NCBI GenBank assembly: GCA_031272265.1 | Contig: JAISUD010000015.1 | Span: 1 to 44,162 of the forward strand | DNA: 44,162 nucleotides | Origin: Endomicrobium sp. | GTDB taxonomy: Bacteria; Elusimicrobiota; Endomicrobiia; Endomicrobiales; Endomicrobiaceae | Reading direction: 5' to 3' | Shown here: piece after piece, positions 1-9,645 of the stretch | How positions within the stretch are numbered: position 1 is the stretch's first letter | How the letters are laid out: each line of letters begins with the position of its first letter | Translations under genes and position numbers: made by a program | Notes under the pieces: generated by a model | Databases searched by the model: none | Seen by the model: the letters and a program-made list of their open reading frames with translations, nothing else | Told to the model about the DNA's origin: nothing

Positions 1-281
1 ATCATCACCCATCAATGGACAAAATTATATATCAAGTAATAATAATTGTCTATATAGTAATATCAGTGATATAACATCACTTCAAATAATCCACAAATTG
101 TAAATTGTAAACTGAATCAGCAACAATTCCTAATCCAGTCCAAAAACTAATTCTCTTGTCCTCTCAAAACAAGACTTCATAAATCAAAGAAAGCCATCTA
201 AAACTCCTTATCTAAAGAGTTTTAGTACACAATTTACTCATACAAAATATATACTAAATTTTCTACTCTAAAGAGTTAGAA

Positions 282-372
282 TCAGAGGCGCACCACTACT
301 TTAATATTCACTTCGTCCTGCTTCGCAAGATTTAGTTCGTTTTAAGTAGGGATGGCCACCTCTGACTCAAAC
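282..372. repeat. Long imperfect palindromic element
   Basis: GTTAGAATCAGAGG...CCTCTGACTCAAAC ends plus inner GCACCACTACTT / AAGTAGGGATGGC and an apical hairpin. Confidence 0.55.
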
Positions 373-398
373 AGATTAACAAATTTTTTAAAGTTTTA

Positions 399-430
399 AA
401 AGAACTAAAGAGCTAAAGAACTAAAGAACA
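399..430 (+). repeat. 8-bp tandem repeat, about four copies (AAAGAACT)
   Basis: aaagaact aaagagct aaagaact aaagaaca. Confidence 0.7.
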
Positions 431-827
431 GATTTTCATTAGAAACAACGGAATAGAAAAGTTTGCAGTTTACACTTTTATCACAATCTTGTCGTCTATG
501 AGTCCACTTGTGTATATATAATCAAGTCTATAGTATGTATACCAAACAACATCACAACATCGCATTTTCAAAGGCGAAAATGCGATAATTGCGACTGATT
601 TTAAGTTGTTTAAGGAACAATATCTACTTTGGGGAAATGGGGAAATAAAGAATAATCGGCAATAAGCAAAAAATTGACAAAAAATAATGGAAATAATATT
701 ATCATGAATCATGAATAAAGATTGCCAAAGGCTATGCAGAGATAGAAGTAAAAAATAAAACAAACAATGAAAAAAATTAACACTTTACAAGATTCTGTAA
801 AGTGTAAACGTTTAAATAAGAATAAGA

Positions 828-1616
828 ATGAGAAAAATCGCACTAGTATTAATATTATTTCAACTCATCGGCTGTGCGAAGCAACCAGGCGTCATCACCC
901 ATCCTGAGAATAAGCGAGAGCAAGAAACACTTCAACACGACACTCCTCAAGCACCTAAAACTAACTACCTGAAAATAGGAGCATACATCGGAGGCGTCAT
1001 TCTTGTCAGTCTTGCCATCGTTGGGATCATCATAGCCTACTGCTGCACACGAAAAGGGAAGAAGAGTGTGACACCCATTGACAAGAAGGAGCAAGCTAAA
1101 AAGAGAGCGGAGGAGAGAGCGCAGCAGGACGCGCAGGATGTAGACAGGATCGTGCAGAAATCCTCCCAGTACATACGGGGCAATTGTTCTGATTCTGATA
1201 TCGAGGACAACATTCTCAAGACATATACCAACCACCCGATATATAACGGCAACGTGGAACTAGAAGCGATATTAAAGTGGTTCCTCCTACTGCCCATGCC
1301 CAAAAGGATGCTTGGCGCGGCACCAGGTGAGACTTACCTCAGCCGTCAGAGAAAGTACACGAAGGCGGAGTTAAATAAGGAAGTCGAGCGAGAACGCAAG
1401 GCAAATCCGAAGATGCCTATGTCAGAACTATTGGCAAAGATAGAGAGTCGCAGGTGGTGTTTTATAAACGATACCAAGGCAAGCCTGCTGAGCACCAAAA
1501 GAAAGCTGAGAACCTCAGGGGAGTACGGCAAGACGTTGGCGCCGTTTTTGATGACTAACATAACACGCATTGTATACTATTATGAGTTTAAGGAAGCTTT
1601 ACTCAGGAGTAAATAA
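828..1616 (+). CDS. Lipoprotein-leader / TM / charged-tail family protein, copy L1 (intact)
   Basis: MRKIALVLILFQLIGC lipobox leader, then linker, TM (YIGGVILVSLAIVGIIIAYCC) followed by RKGKK, then a charged tail; paralogous leaders in the same window. Confidence 0.8.
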   Translation: MRKIALVLILFQLIGCAKQPGVITHPENKREQETLQHDTPQAPKTNYLKIGAYIGGVILVSLAIVGIIIAYCCTRKGKKSVTPIDKKEQAKKRAEERAQQDAQDVDRIVQKSSQYIRGNCSDSDIEDNILKTYTNHPIYNGNVELEAILKWFLLLPMPKRMLGAAPGETYLSRQRKYTKAELNKEVERERKANPKMPMSELLAKIESRRWCFINDTKASLLSTKRKLRTSGEYGKTLAPFLMTNITRIVYYYEFKEALLRSK

Positions 1617-2112
1617 TGAGAAAGATAGCGATAGCATTAATCTTGTTTCAGCTAATCAGCTGTGCGAAGCAACCAGCAATAGTTACAAATCAGACTGAAA
1701 TAAACAGACTAAAAGCTGAAGCAGAAAAAACTATGAAGAAGCAATTTTTTGGAATGTAGTAGCAGTAGGAATGTGTGCAATCCTTGCATTTGGTCTCAGC
1801 ATATTCATACACGAAACAGCTAAAATGAAACAAAGCAAAATAACCTTAGAAAAAAAGTAGAAGAGGCAGAAAAAAAATAGAAGAGATAGAGCAACACACA
1901 ATAAACTCACAAGTAAGATTAACAGTAGCAGAAAAAAAAGCAGAAGAGATGAAAGATGAAACAAGCCCAGTCGAAACACGAAGAACACCGTATTGAAGCA
2001 TGAAGTAAGAAAATTAAAAGTCCAACAACAACAAGACCAACAAGACCTAAACGAATTGCAAGACGAACCACCCCCCCCATTGGAAGTCAAAAACAAACCA
2101 GAAGAAGATGCA
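1616..2112 (+). pseudogene. Lipoprotein-leader family, copy L2, interrupted by several frameshifts
   Basis: ATG overlaps the L1 stop (TAATG). Leader MRKIAIALILFQLISC; TM (FWNVVAVGMCAILAFGLSIFI) and coiled coil (KVEEAEKK/KIEEIEQHTINSQ) recovered only by switching frame at A6, A7 and A8 tracts. Confidence 0.7.
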
Positions 2113-2118
2113 AATGAA

Positions 2119-2724
2119 ATGAAAAGAATCGCAACGGTATTAATATTATTTCAGCTAATAGGATGTACTAAGCAACCTATTATAATCAAACAACCAGGAA
2201 AAATAATAGAAGAGACAACAACAGAACCAGTAAACAGAATATCTTTTTGGGAATCTCTCTCAAAAACCCAAATTATAGTTGGTGTTAGTATACTCGGACT
2301 TGCAATAGCATTAGTAACAATAATATATTGCTGCGATATTTGCAAAACCAAAGAACAAAAAATCAAGAAACCAGTACTAAACGAGATACTAGACTCAATA
2401 TTAAAAACAAGACTATATATAATAGAAACACTCGAATACAAGGGAGTACAAGAAGTAGTAGAAAGCAATGAACTAAGAAATATGCTAGACACCATAAATG
2501 CACAAAGTGACGAATCTGTTGTAGAAAAGTGGATTGTTTTGTATAACGATCAAATTGAATCTTTTCAAAAATTATTTACTGTTGAAAAAGTAACAGAAGG
2601 AAATAGAGAAGACAAAATAGTCGCCGCCAACACCTTACTTCAAGCACTAATATTAAAACCATTTTTTGAATACAAGCAATACCTTCTAAAGACAGGTGGA
2701 AACGAAACAATAACTTTTGAGTAA
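2119..2724 (+). CDS. Lipoprotein-leader / TM family protein, copy L3 (true start inside the 1993..2724 ORF)
   Basis: MKRIATVLILFQLIGC leader at residue 43 of the called ORF; TM IVGVSILGLAIALVTIIYCCDICK. Confidence 0.75.
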   Translation: MKRIATVLILFQLIGCTKQPIIIKQPGKIIEETTTEPVNRISFWESLSKTQIIVGVSILGLAIALVTIIYCCDICKTKEQKIKKPVLNEILDSILKTRLYIIETLEYKGVQEVVESNELRNMLDTINAQSDESVVEKWIVLYNDQIESFQKLFTVEKVTEGNREDKIVAANTLLQALILKPFFEYKQYLLKTGGNETITFE

Positions 2725-3480
2725 CTTATTGTAAACTTATAAAATTCTTATCCTGACTAAGGACTATTACATCTCAAGTATAATGCGATAGATTAAAATT
2801 AAAACCATCGCAATCGTCAAACCATTCACAATAAATGCGACGATAATGTTCGCATGTGATAAGTATTAATATACAAGCAGTAACCTAACTACACCGAAAC
2901 ATGTCAATTTCTCTTGATTTTATCTTTTCCATAAAAGTTTGCAATTTACATTTTTGTCGTCAATATTTAGTTTATTTTTAGACTTTTGCTAAGATGTGAA
3001 TAGTAAGCGTTTGCTGTCTCTGTCTGTCTGTAGTCTATTTATAACTTTTTAAGAAAAAGAAAAAAAATCCCTTATACATTCCTCTTCCTCTGTTTCTTAG
3101 AGAAAGAAAAAAGTTTCGTCAAAATTGGAACAGAGGTGTTTGCTATTTTCAGCTCAAAATGACGATAACGCCGGTGGTTTATTTTAAATTAGCAAAGTAA
3201 ACGAGTGGAGAATCTTTGAAAAAATTGCTGAGACTTGCTGTTTAGCGTATTTTTTGCTGAAAATGTCGTATATTGCTTTAAAACTAAAAGAAATTTTGAA
3301 GAGGGTTTTCTAAAAATCGTGGAGATATATGGAAGTTTTACGTAGGAGAAAGTAAATGATTCGCATATTTGTTAAAATATTGCACGTATGTATAATTAAT
3401 TTATAAAGTGGAACATATGGAGTTTAAATCTGAGGAAACTTTTTCGGTTTCTATTGAAAATGTTGTAATAGGAATTAGCA

Positions 3481-4059
3481 GTGGGTAAGATAGCAGTTTT
3501 TGGAGGATCTTTTGATCCAGTTCATAAATCGCATATTCAAATTGCAGAACTTGCACTTAAGTTTTTTGATTTAAAAAAGTTAATTTTTGTCGTCGCTTAT
3601 GCTCCGCCTCATAAGACAAGACAATACGCAAGTGTTGAAGACAGGATTTCAATGTTAAAACTTGTAACATGCAATATGCAGAAAACCAGTATTAGTTGTT
3701 ATGAAGCTCAAAAGCGGGAATCTGTATATTCATACCAGACTTTAGATCATTTTCAGAGTTTGTACTCTTCAGATGAAATATATATGGTTATAGGTTCGGA
3801 TTCTCTTTTGAATCTGTCTACTTGGAAAAATATAGACTATATTGTAACGCACTATAAATTTATAGTTGCCAAAAGACCTAATATTAGAATAAATGGCGAG
3901 ACTAAGTACCTGGACAGGTGTGATTTTATAGATAAAGAGACGGAAGATATTTCTTCTGAGGAAATAAGGAAATTTATTAAGTTAAATTACAAAAGGGTGG
4001 TTCCCTTGCTTGACAGAAAAGTTTATGACTATATAATTCAGAATAGGTTATACAGGTGA
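3481..4059 (+). CDS. nadD: Nicotinate-nucleotide adenylyltransferase
   Basis: GTG start; GGSFDPVHKSHIQIAE, VIGSDSLLNLSTWKN, ISSEEIRKFI motifs. Confidence 0.93.
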   Translation: MGKIAVFGGSFDPVHKSHIQIAELALKFFDLKKLIFVVAYAPPHKTRQYASVEDRISMLKLVTCNMQKTSISCYEAQKRESVYSYQTLDHFQSLYSSDEIYMVIGSDSLLNLSTWKNIDYIVTHYKFIVAKRPNIRINGETKYLDRCDFIDKETEDISSEEIRKFIKLNYKRVVPLLDRKVYDYIIQNRLYR

Positions 4060-4149
4060 AAATCTTTTATTTGTTGTGCCGGGGTTAGACGTCAGCGGGT
4101 ATGGAAGAGTTTTAAGGCCTCCGTAAAAACGTAAACATTATGCCGTTGC

Positions 4150-4186
4150 AAACGCTGAATTTGGCTGATTTTTAAAGCGTTTTTTA
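4150..4186 (+). terminator. Hairpin plus T-run between nadD and yqeK
   Basis: AAACGCT...AGCGTTT inverted repeat followed by TTTTATCTTTTT. Confidence 0.45.
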
Positions 4187-4191
4187 TCTTT

Positions 4192-4836
4192 TTGTCCAAG
4201 GGCGGCGATATAAAGTATGACATAGTAAAAATAATAAAACGTATGCATAAAGGCATTGAAAAGCAAATATTTGACTATTTGGCTAAGCATTTAAAACCTG
4301 AAAGATTAGAACATTCTTATAATGTAGCTATACTTGCGGTAGATCTTGCGTCAATATATAACGTAAACATATTAAAAGCTCAAATTGCAGGACTTTTGCA
4401 CGATTGTGCGAAGTATATGACTAATAAAGAGCTTGTTAATTTTTTTAAAAAGAACAATAAAACTTTGGGGTATTTTGACGAATTAATTAAGTTTTCACCG
4501 TATATTTTACATTCTTTCGCAGGTGAAATTATTGCAAGAAAAAAATTTGAAATAAAAGACAGAGATATTTTAAATGCAGTTAGAAATCATACACTTGGAA
4601 GAAAAGATATGAGCGTTCTTGAAAAAATAATTTTCGTTGCAGATTCTGTTTCATATGATAGAAAGTGGAAAAACGTAAAAAGAGTGCGAGATTCGGCGAG
4701 AAAAGATTTGGATAAAACTTTTTTAAAAGTGCTTGCAGGTAAAATAGGATATGTTATTAATAACGGCATGTTTTTATATTCTCAGACTGTAGAAACTTGG
4801 AATTGGTATGTTTTAAATAATAAGAAAGATAGTTAA
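4192..4836 (+). CDS. yqeK: YqeK-like HD-domain hydrolase
   Basis: RLEHSYNVAILAVDLA...AGLLHDCAKYM...NHTLGRKDMSVLEKIIFVADSV; adjacent to nadD as commonly seen. Confidence 0.88.
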   Translation: MSKGGDIKYDIVKIIKRMHKGIEKQIFDYLAKHLKPERLEHSYNVAILAVDLASIYNVNILKAQIAGLLHDCAKYMTNKELVNFFKKNNKTLGYFDELIKFSPYILHSFAGEIIARKKFEIKDRDILNAVRNHTLGRKDMSVLEKIIFVADSVSYDRKWKNVKRVRDSARKDLDKTFLKVLAGKIGYVINNGMFLYSQTVETWNWYVLNNKKDS

Positions 4837-5896
4837 AGCGTCAATTTTTATTGTTCTCATTTTTACGACGGTGTGCTTGTATTCGTACAATTATATTGTT
4901 AAAAATAACGTAGTGATAAAAAAGCTTAGAGATAGAGGATATATCAGTTTTTCAGTTCTATTATACGACGCGGAAAAATGTTTCAAGAGCGGCTTAATGC
5001 GTATATCTTTTTGTATGATAAAAGGACCGGCATTTTAAAAAATTTGTCTATAAATTCTGATGTTGTTGTTTTTGAGAAAAAGGGAAAATCAAAAAGTTTA
5101 AAGCTACATTTCATTGAAAATTCAAAAAAAAGATATAAATACCGCTGTAAAAGGTTTTTAATTCTGATTTACGAAAAATCATAGGAAATGTCACTGTGAC
5201 TGATTTTTATATTAATATAAGTTTTGAAGCGTTTAATATCATAATGGGGCATGATAAAAAACTTAGATTGATTCTTTCAAAAAATAATTTTGAAGATAGA
5301 AATTTAGAATCTTTAAATTGCTTTGAAGCGTTAGAGCATATTTTGCATCTAATGTCTTATAAAATAATAAATGTTATTATAAACTATAATTTTTTTGATA
5401 CAAATGTTTCAAAAATGTCTTTTGTATTGTCGCTTCTAGGATTTAAGTATTTGAAACCGGCACTTATGTTTTGTGAAATGCCTGTAAAATATGCGAATAG
5501 AAGGATTAAGTCTAATAAGCGCAATATAGGGGAATTTTTAATGTGCCAATTCAGTTTCGCAAATAAATGCAGCTGATGTGTTGATTGATGTTAAAAACGC
5601 TTCGCAGAAGCCGCGTATAACAGAGAAAACGGCTTGGCTTTTAAGAAAAAATAATTTTGACGTTTTAGATTGGAGCAATTTTTCCGGAAATTATGATAAA
5701 ACTTTGATAAAAGACTATAAGGGAAATTTTGCGCAGGCTTTGAAAATTGCAGAGATTTTGGGAGCGGGTAAAATAATATTTCGTATAGCGATAAGATTTA
5801 TTCTGATATAAGCGTATTCATAAGCAAAGATTTAAAAGATTTAAAATGGGCAAAAATCTTAAAAAAACGAAGCCGGAGGGGGTATGATTTTCCTTA
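4815..5896 (+). pseudogene. Decayed membrane protein with LytR_C-like C-terminal domain
   Basis: N-terminal TM frame IIRKIVKASIFIVLIFTTVCLYSYNY overlaps the yqeK end. Pieces in three frames; the last has LLRKNNFDVLDWSNFSGNYDKTLIKDYKGNFAQALKIAEILGAGK. Confidence 0.6.
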
Positions 5897-6029
5897 ATTA
5901 GTTGTTAAATTGGTGAAAATGGAAGATAGTAAGAAATTAGGTGGGATAAAGGCAACTTAGAGATTGTTTTGTTGTGACTGCCGAAAAATCTGTTTAAACA
6001 TTTAAGTATAATATTAACGTTATAATGAA

Positions 6030-6567
6030 TATTATGGTAGATAGTAGAGCTGATAATAAAACAATGGTAGATTTTACAAACGCATTAGTGAGATTAGATA
6101 TTTTTTGTAGCAGTAGAGATAGTAAAAACAATATGTCTAAAAGGGAACAATATATGCCTGTTTATGCGTAAGAATGGAATAGATTGTCTTGCTGAATTAA
6201 AAGAATCTCATGATGAGAATCTCTCAGTTCTTGTTAGAATTTATTAGATGTAACTAAGCTGACGAATAACCTAAAACTGGAGAGAATATCAGACTATCTG
6301 TTTAATATTGCCAGAATAACCGGCAGACAAGTTGATTATTGCGATAGTTGCAAATTCCATAAGAAATCTGAGTATACCGTAAAAAACGGTTATCAGATTA
6401 AATGACAACAAAATTTTTTAGCAGGCCAAAGCAGAAACTGTATATATTGTCTTTATCATCTGCTGAATAAAAGAATTGAAGGAGGTATATTAAACTCCTC
6501 CGAAAAAATAATGAAAATAATGAAGTGTGATAAGGTGAAAATAGAAAAAGACGATAACGAAAATTAA
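6030..6567 (+). pseudogene. Unidentified decayed gene with two CxxC-type pairs
   Basis: Fragments ...ISDYLFNIARITGRQVDYCDSCKFHKKSEYTVKNGYQIK* and SRNCIYCLYHLLNKRIEGG separated by stops. Confidence 0.4.
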
Positions 6568-7195
6568 AAACGGTAGCTCCAATCGCCCTGACGCCTAATA
6601 AGGAACAAGAGAAAAAAGAAGCTACAATCTTTTTTATTCACTTTTTCCTTTTACACTTATATTTATCATAATGATTGTCTTTTGTGTATATTTGTTATAT
6701 GTTTATTTCGTTGTAGTTTTGTCTTTTTACGCCTCATCGCTGACTCATTTGTCGCTAACGGCGAAGCTTATTAACGGTAAATAACGACAACAACTTTAAA
6801 ATCAGTTACGTTTTTTGTCTTTGAAAGTTTTGACAACTTCAAAATTCTAAATATTAATGTTAAAAAGCAAGTTATGACCATTTTCAACACCTAAATAACT
6901 ATAACTTCTTTAAGTTTTCTTTTCAAATAAAGAAATGGTAGTTTTTTTCTTTTGGAACTTTTCTTTTAGAAATTGAGGGAAGGGATTTTTTGTGGAGATA
7001 TAGAGATATATTATAATATTCTTTATTCCTCTGACGTATAAGAAAAATTATTTACAGGATTATCATATTTACTTTTCCACCGGTTTTTTGAGGGGGGGGG
7101 GTACTGTATATCCGGTGACTGTTTATTCACTGGGGTTCATGATTCTTACCGCATTAGTTGACGGTATTGCACCGTGATAACGAAAAATAATATAA

Positions 7196-7569
7196 ACAAT
7201 TAAGTCCGTCCAAAAGTCTGAAAAATAACGCTTTTCTAAATGTTGCATTATGCAGCGTTGAGAGCGGTTTTTATGGTGCAATGGAGATAGACTTTGCTAT
7301 GAATGTTGCATCATATGACGATAAAGAATATAATGATTAATGAACATTTTTTGAGTTTGAAATAGTTCCGTCAATGTGTTTTGTGGTGGTGTTTACGTAA
7401 AGTATTTAGTGAAGATTCTTTTGAAAGCTCAATTTGAAAGCTCAAGCGGTAGATGAAGGAAAAAGTGAGCGTTAAATGAGACAGAAGTTCGCAGATGCTT
7501 ACAGGGCGCTGCACCTGTCGGTATGACAAATAATATGGTTAATAAAATGTGGGAAAAATTTGGGAAATG
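7196..7569 (+). pseudogene. Decayed gene directly upstream of and overlapping the radical-SAM gene
   Basis: Coding-like fragments SLKNNAFLNVALCSVESGFYGAMEIDFAMNVASYDDKEYND* and GAAPVGMTNNMVNKMWEKFGK*; the last stop overlaps the next ATG (ATGA). Confidence 0.4.
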
Positions 7570-9504
7570 AGCAGGAATGTTTTACTTGTTGAGCCTAATC
7601 ATAAAAATAAATATCCACCTATTGGACTGATGAAGTTGTCTACATATCACAAAATGATAGGTGACAAAGTAGTTTTTTTTAAAGGAGAGCTTTCTGAATT
7701 AGTATTAGAGGATATATATCAGGCGCTGTTAAAACAATTATATTTAAATGACGATAAGATTTTTTGGGAAAAATATAAACTGCAATTATGTGAGTACATA
7801 AAGAATGGCGACGATTATCTACTTGCTGAAATACCTATTGTCTCTGAAAACTTAATTGTAAGAGGGTTGTTCAATTATTACAGGCATTATTTTAAAAGTA
7901 AGGAATATTTTAAGCCTGAAAATAGAAAGTGGGATAGAGTTTGTGTATCTACTCTATTTACTTTCTATTGGAACATTACTGTTAATACTATAAATTTCGT
8001 GAAGAGGCTTTGTAAATACGAAACGGAGGTTAAAGTAGGTGGAATTATTGCAACTGTTCTCAATAATGAGTTGAAGGAAAAAACTGGGATTAAACCTATG
8101 TCAGGCCTGCTGGACAAACCGGGAATGCTTGATGATAATAGCATAATAATAGATACTCTTCCATTGGATTATTCTATTTTAGAAGAGATTGACTATGAGT
8201 ACCCTGCTGCAAATTCTTATTTTGCTTATACGACGCGTGGTTGTACAAATAGGTGTAAATTTTGTGCAGTGCCGAAATTAGAACCAAGATATAAAAGCTA
8301 TATATCAATTTCTAGACAAAAAAATGGCACTGATAAACAACTTAAACGCTCCGGGAGTCTGAAAAATAGCGCGTTACTTGCGAATATTGAAAATACTGAT
8401 AAACGATTTGGCTTAAAAAAAACTCTTTTGCTTCTGGATAATAATGTTTTGGCTTCTAGTAAATTTGAAAAAATTGTTGAAGAAATCAAAATGGCCGGAT
8501 TTGCTAGAGACAATAAATTTAATCCGCCGAATTTATTTGAGATTGCAATTGACAATTTACGTAAAGGGTATAATGAGAGAGGATATATTAGAAGTATTGT
8601 AAGACAGTATCATAATTTACTTAATTACTGTGACTCAAATGAGAGGCAGGACGTTTACAATTTGCTTAAAGCAAATTTTCTTTTAGACTCGTACACTGCT
8701 AAAAAAGAGTCTATTTTTGCCACATATGAATATTTTAAAGACTTGTTTGAGAAGCTTTATAGAAAAACGTCCCTAATGCGTTATGTTGATTTTAATCAGG
8801 GCATTGACGCTAGGTTAGTTAATGACGAAAATATGGAAAAGCTTTTTGAGATTTCTATTCGTCCTCTAAGAATAGCGTTTGATAGCTGGGGAGAAAGTAC
8901 GCGTAAAGCATATGAAAAAGCTGTTAGAACTGCTGTCAAGCACGGGCATAAAAATTTATCAAGTTATATACTGTATAATTATGAAAAAGATAAACCAATT
9001 GAACTTTATGAACGTTTAAAGCTTAATGTTGAATTGAGCGAGGAGTTAGGGGTAAGCATATATTCTTTCCCTATGAAGTATCATCCTATTAGCGGCGCCG
9101 AATTTTTTGACAACAGGGATTATGTCGGCACTTATTGGAAGAAAAAATTTATCAGGACGGTACAAGCTGTTTTAAATTCTACGAAGGGTAAAATAGGCAG
9201 AGGAAAATCGTTTTTTTACGAAGCTTTTGGCTCTAATGAAAGCGAGTTTAATAAATTGCTTTATATGCCGGAAACGATGATTATTTATAGGATGTTTTTT
9301 AAGAATAGCGGAATAACTGATATATGGTGGAACAGTTTTAATGAATTAAATCCGCAGCAAAAAAAAGTTATAGAGCCGATTATACATAGCAATAATTTTA
9401 ATAATGTTGAGTCATTAACGTGCGACGGCGAGATTTTAAATGTTTTGAGTTATTATAAAATAAAAAGAGCCGATGTTGAAAAACGATTGCAAAAGAAAGT
9501 TTAA
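7567..9504 (+). CDS. Radical SAM protein of unassigned subfamily
   Basis: YTTRGCTNRCKFCAVPKLEP (CxxxCxxC), LLLLDNNVLAS, VDFNQGIDARL, PLRIAFDSW; ATG at 7567 preferred to GTG at 7549. Confidence 0.85.
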   Translation: MSRNVLLVEPNHKNKYPPIGLMKLSTYHKMIGDKVVFFKGELSELVLEDIYQALLKQLYLNDDKIFWEKYKLQLCEYIKNGDDYLLAEIPIVSENLIVRGLFNYYRHYFKSKEYFKPENRKWDRVCVSTLFTFYWNITVNTINFVKRLCKYETEVKVGGIIATVLNNELKEKTGIKPMSGLLDKPGMLDDNSIIIDTLPLDYSILEEIDYEYPAANSYFAYTTRGCTNRCKFCAVPKLEPRYKSYISISRQKNGTDKQLKRSGSLKNSALLANIENTDKRFGLKKTLLLLDNNVLASSKFEKIVEEIKMAGFARDNKFNPPNLFEIAIDNLRKGYNERGYIRSIVRQYHNLLNYCDSNERQDVYNLLKANFLLDSYTAKKESIFATYEYFKDLFEKLYRKTSLMRYVDFNQGIDARLVNDENMEKLFEISIRPLRIAFDSWGESTRKAYEKAVRTAVKHGHKNLSSYILYNYEKDKPIELYERLKLNVELSEELGVSIYSFPMKYHPISGAEFFDNRDYVGTYWKKKFIRTVQAVLNSTKGKIGRGKSFFYEAFGSNESEFNKLLYMPETMIIYRMFFKNSGITDIWWNSFNELNPQQKKVIEPIIHSNNFNNVESLTCDGEILNVLSYYKIKRADVEKRLQKKV

Positions 9505-9645
9505 CGCGTTAACGCTGTATTTGCGTTTAGTTCCGTAGTATCTCAGCGCTTTGAAGATTAAAAATATCACGTCTCCTGACACGGTTGTATGATAGAAAAT
9601 TAAAGAGAATTAAAATGAAAAGTGCGTTATTATTAATGACCGAAT

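Noticed and set aside
282-372. Possible integron attC site (long imperfect hairpin next to cassette-like lipoprotein genes)
   Set aside because: The ends read GTT...AAC rather than the RYYYAAC...GTTRRRY polarity of attC, no integrase gene is present and no comparable element lies between the lipoprotein genes
470-763. 97-aa minus-strand ORF from the ORF track
   Set aside because: Low-complexity hydrophobic translation with no domain signal in repeat-rich DNA
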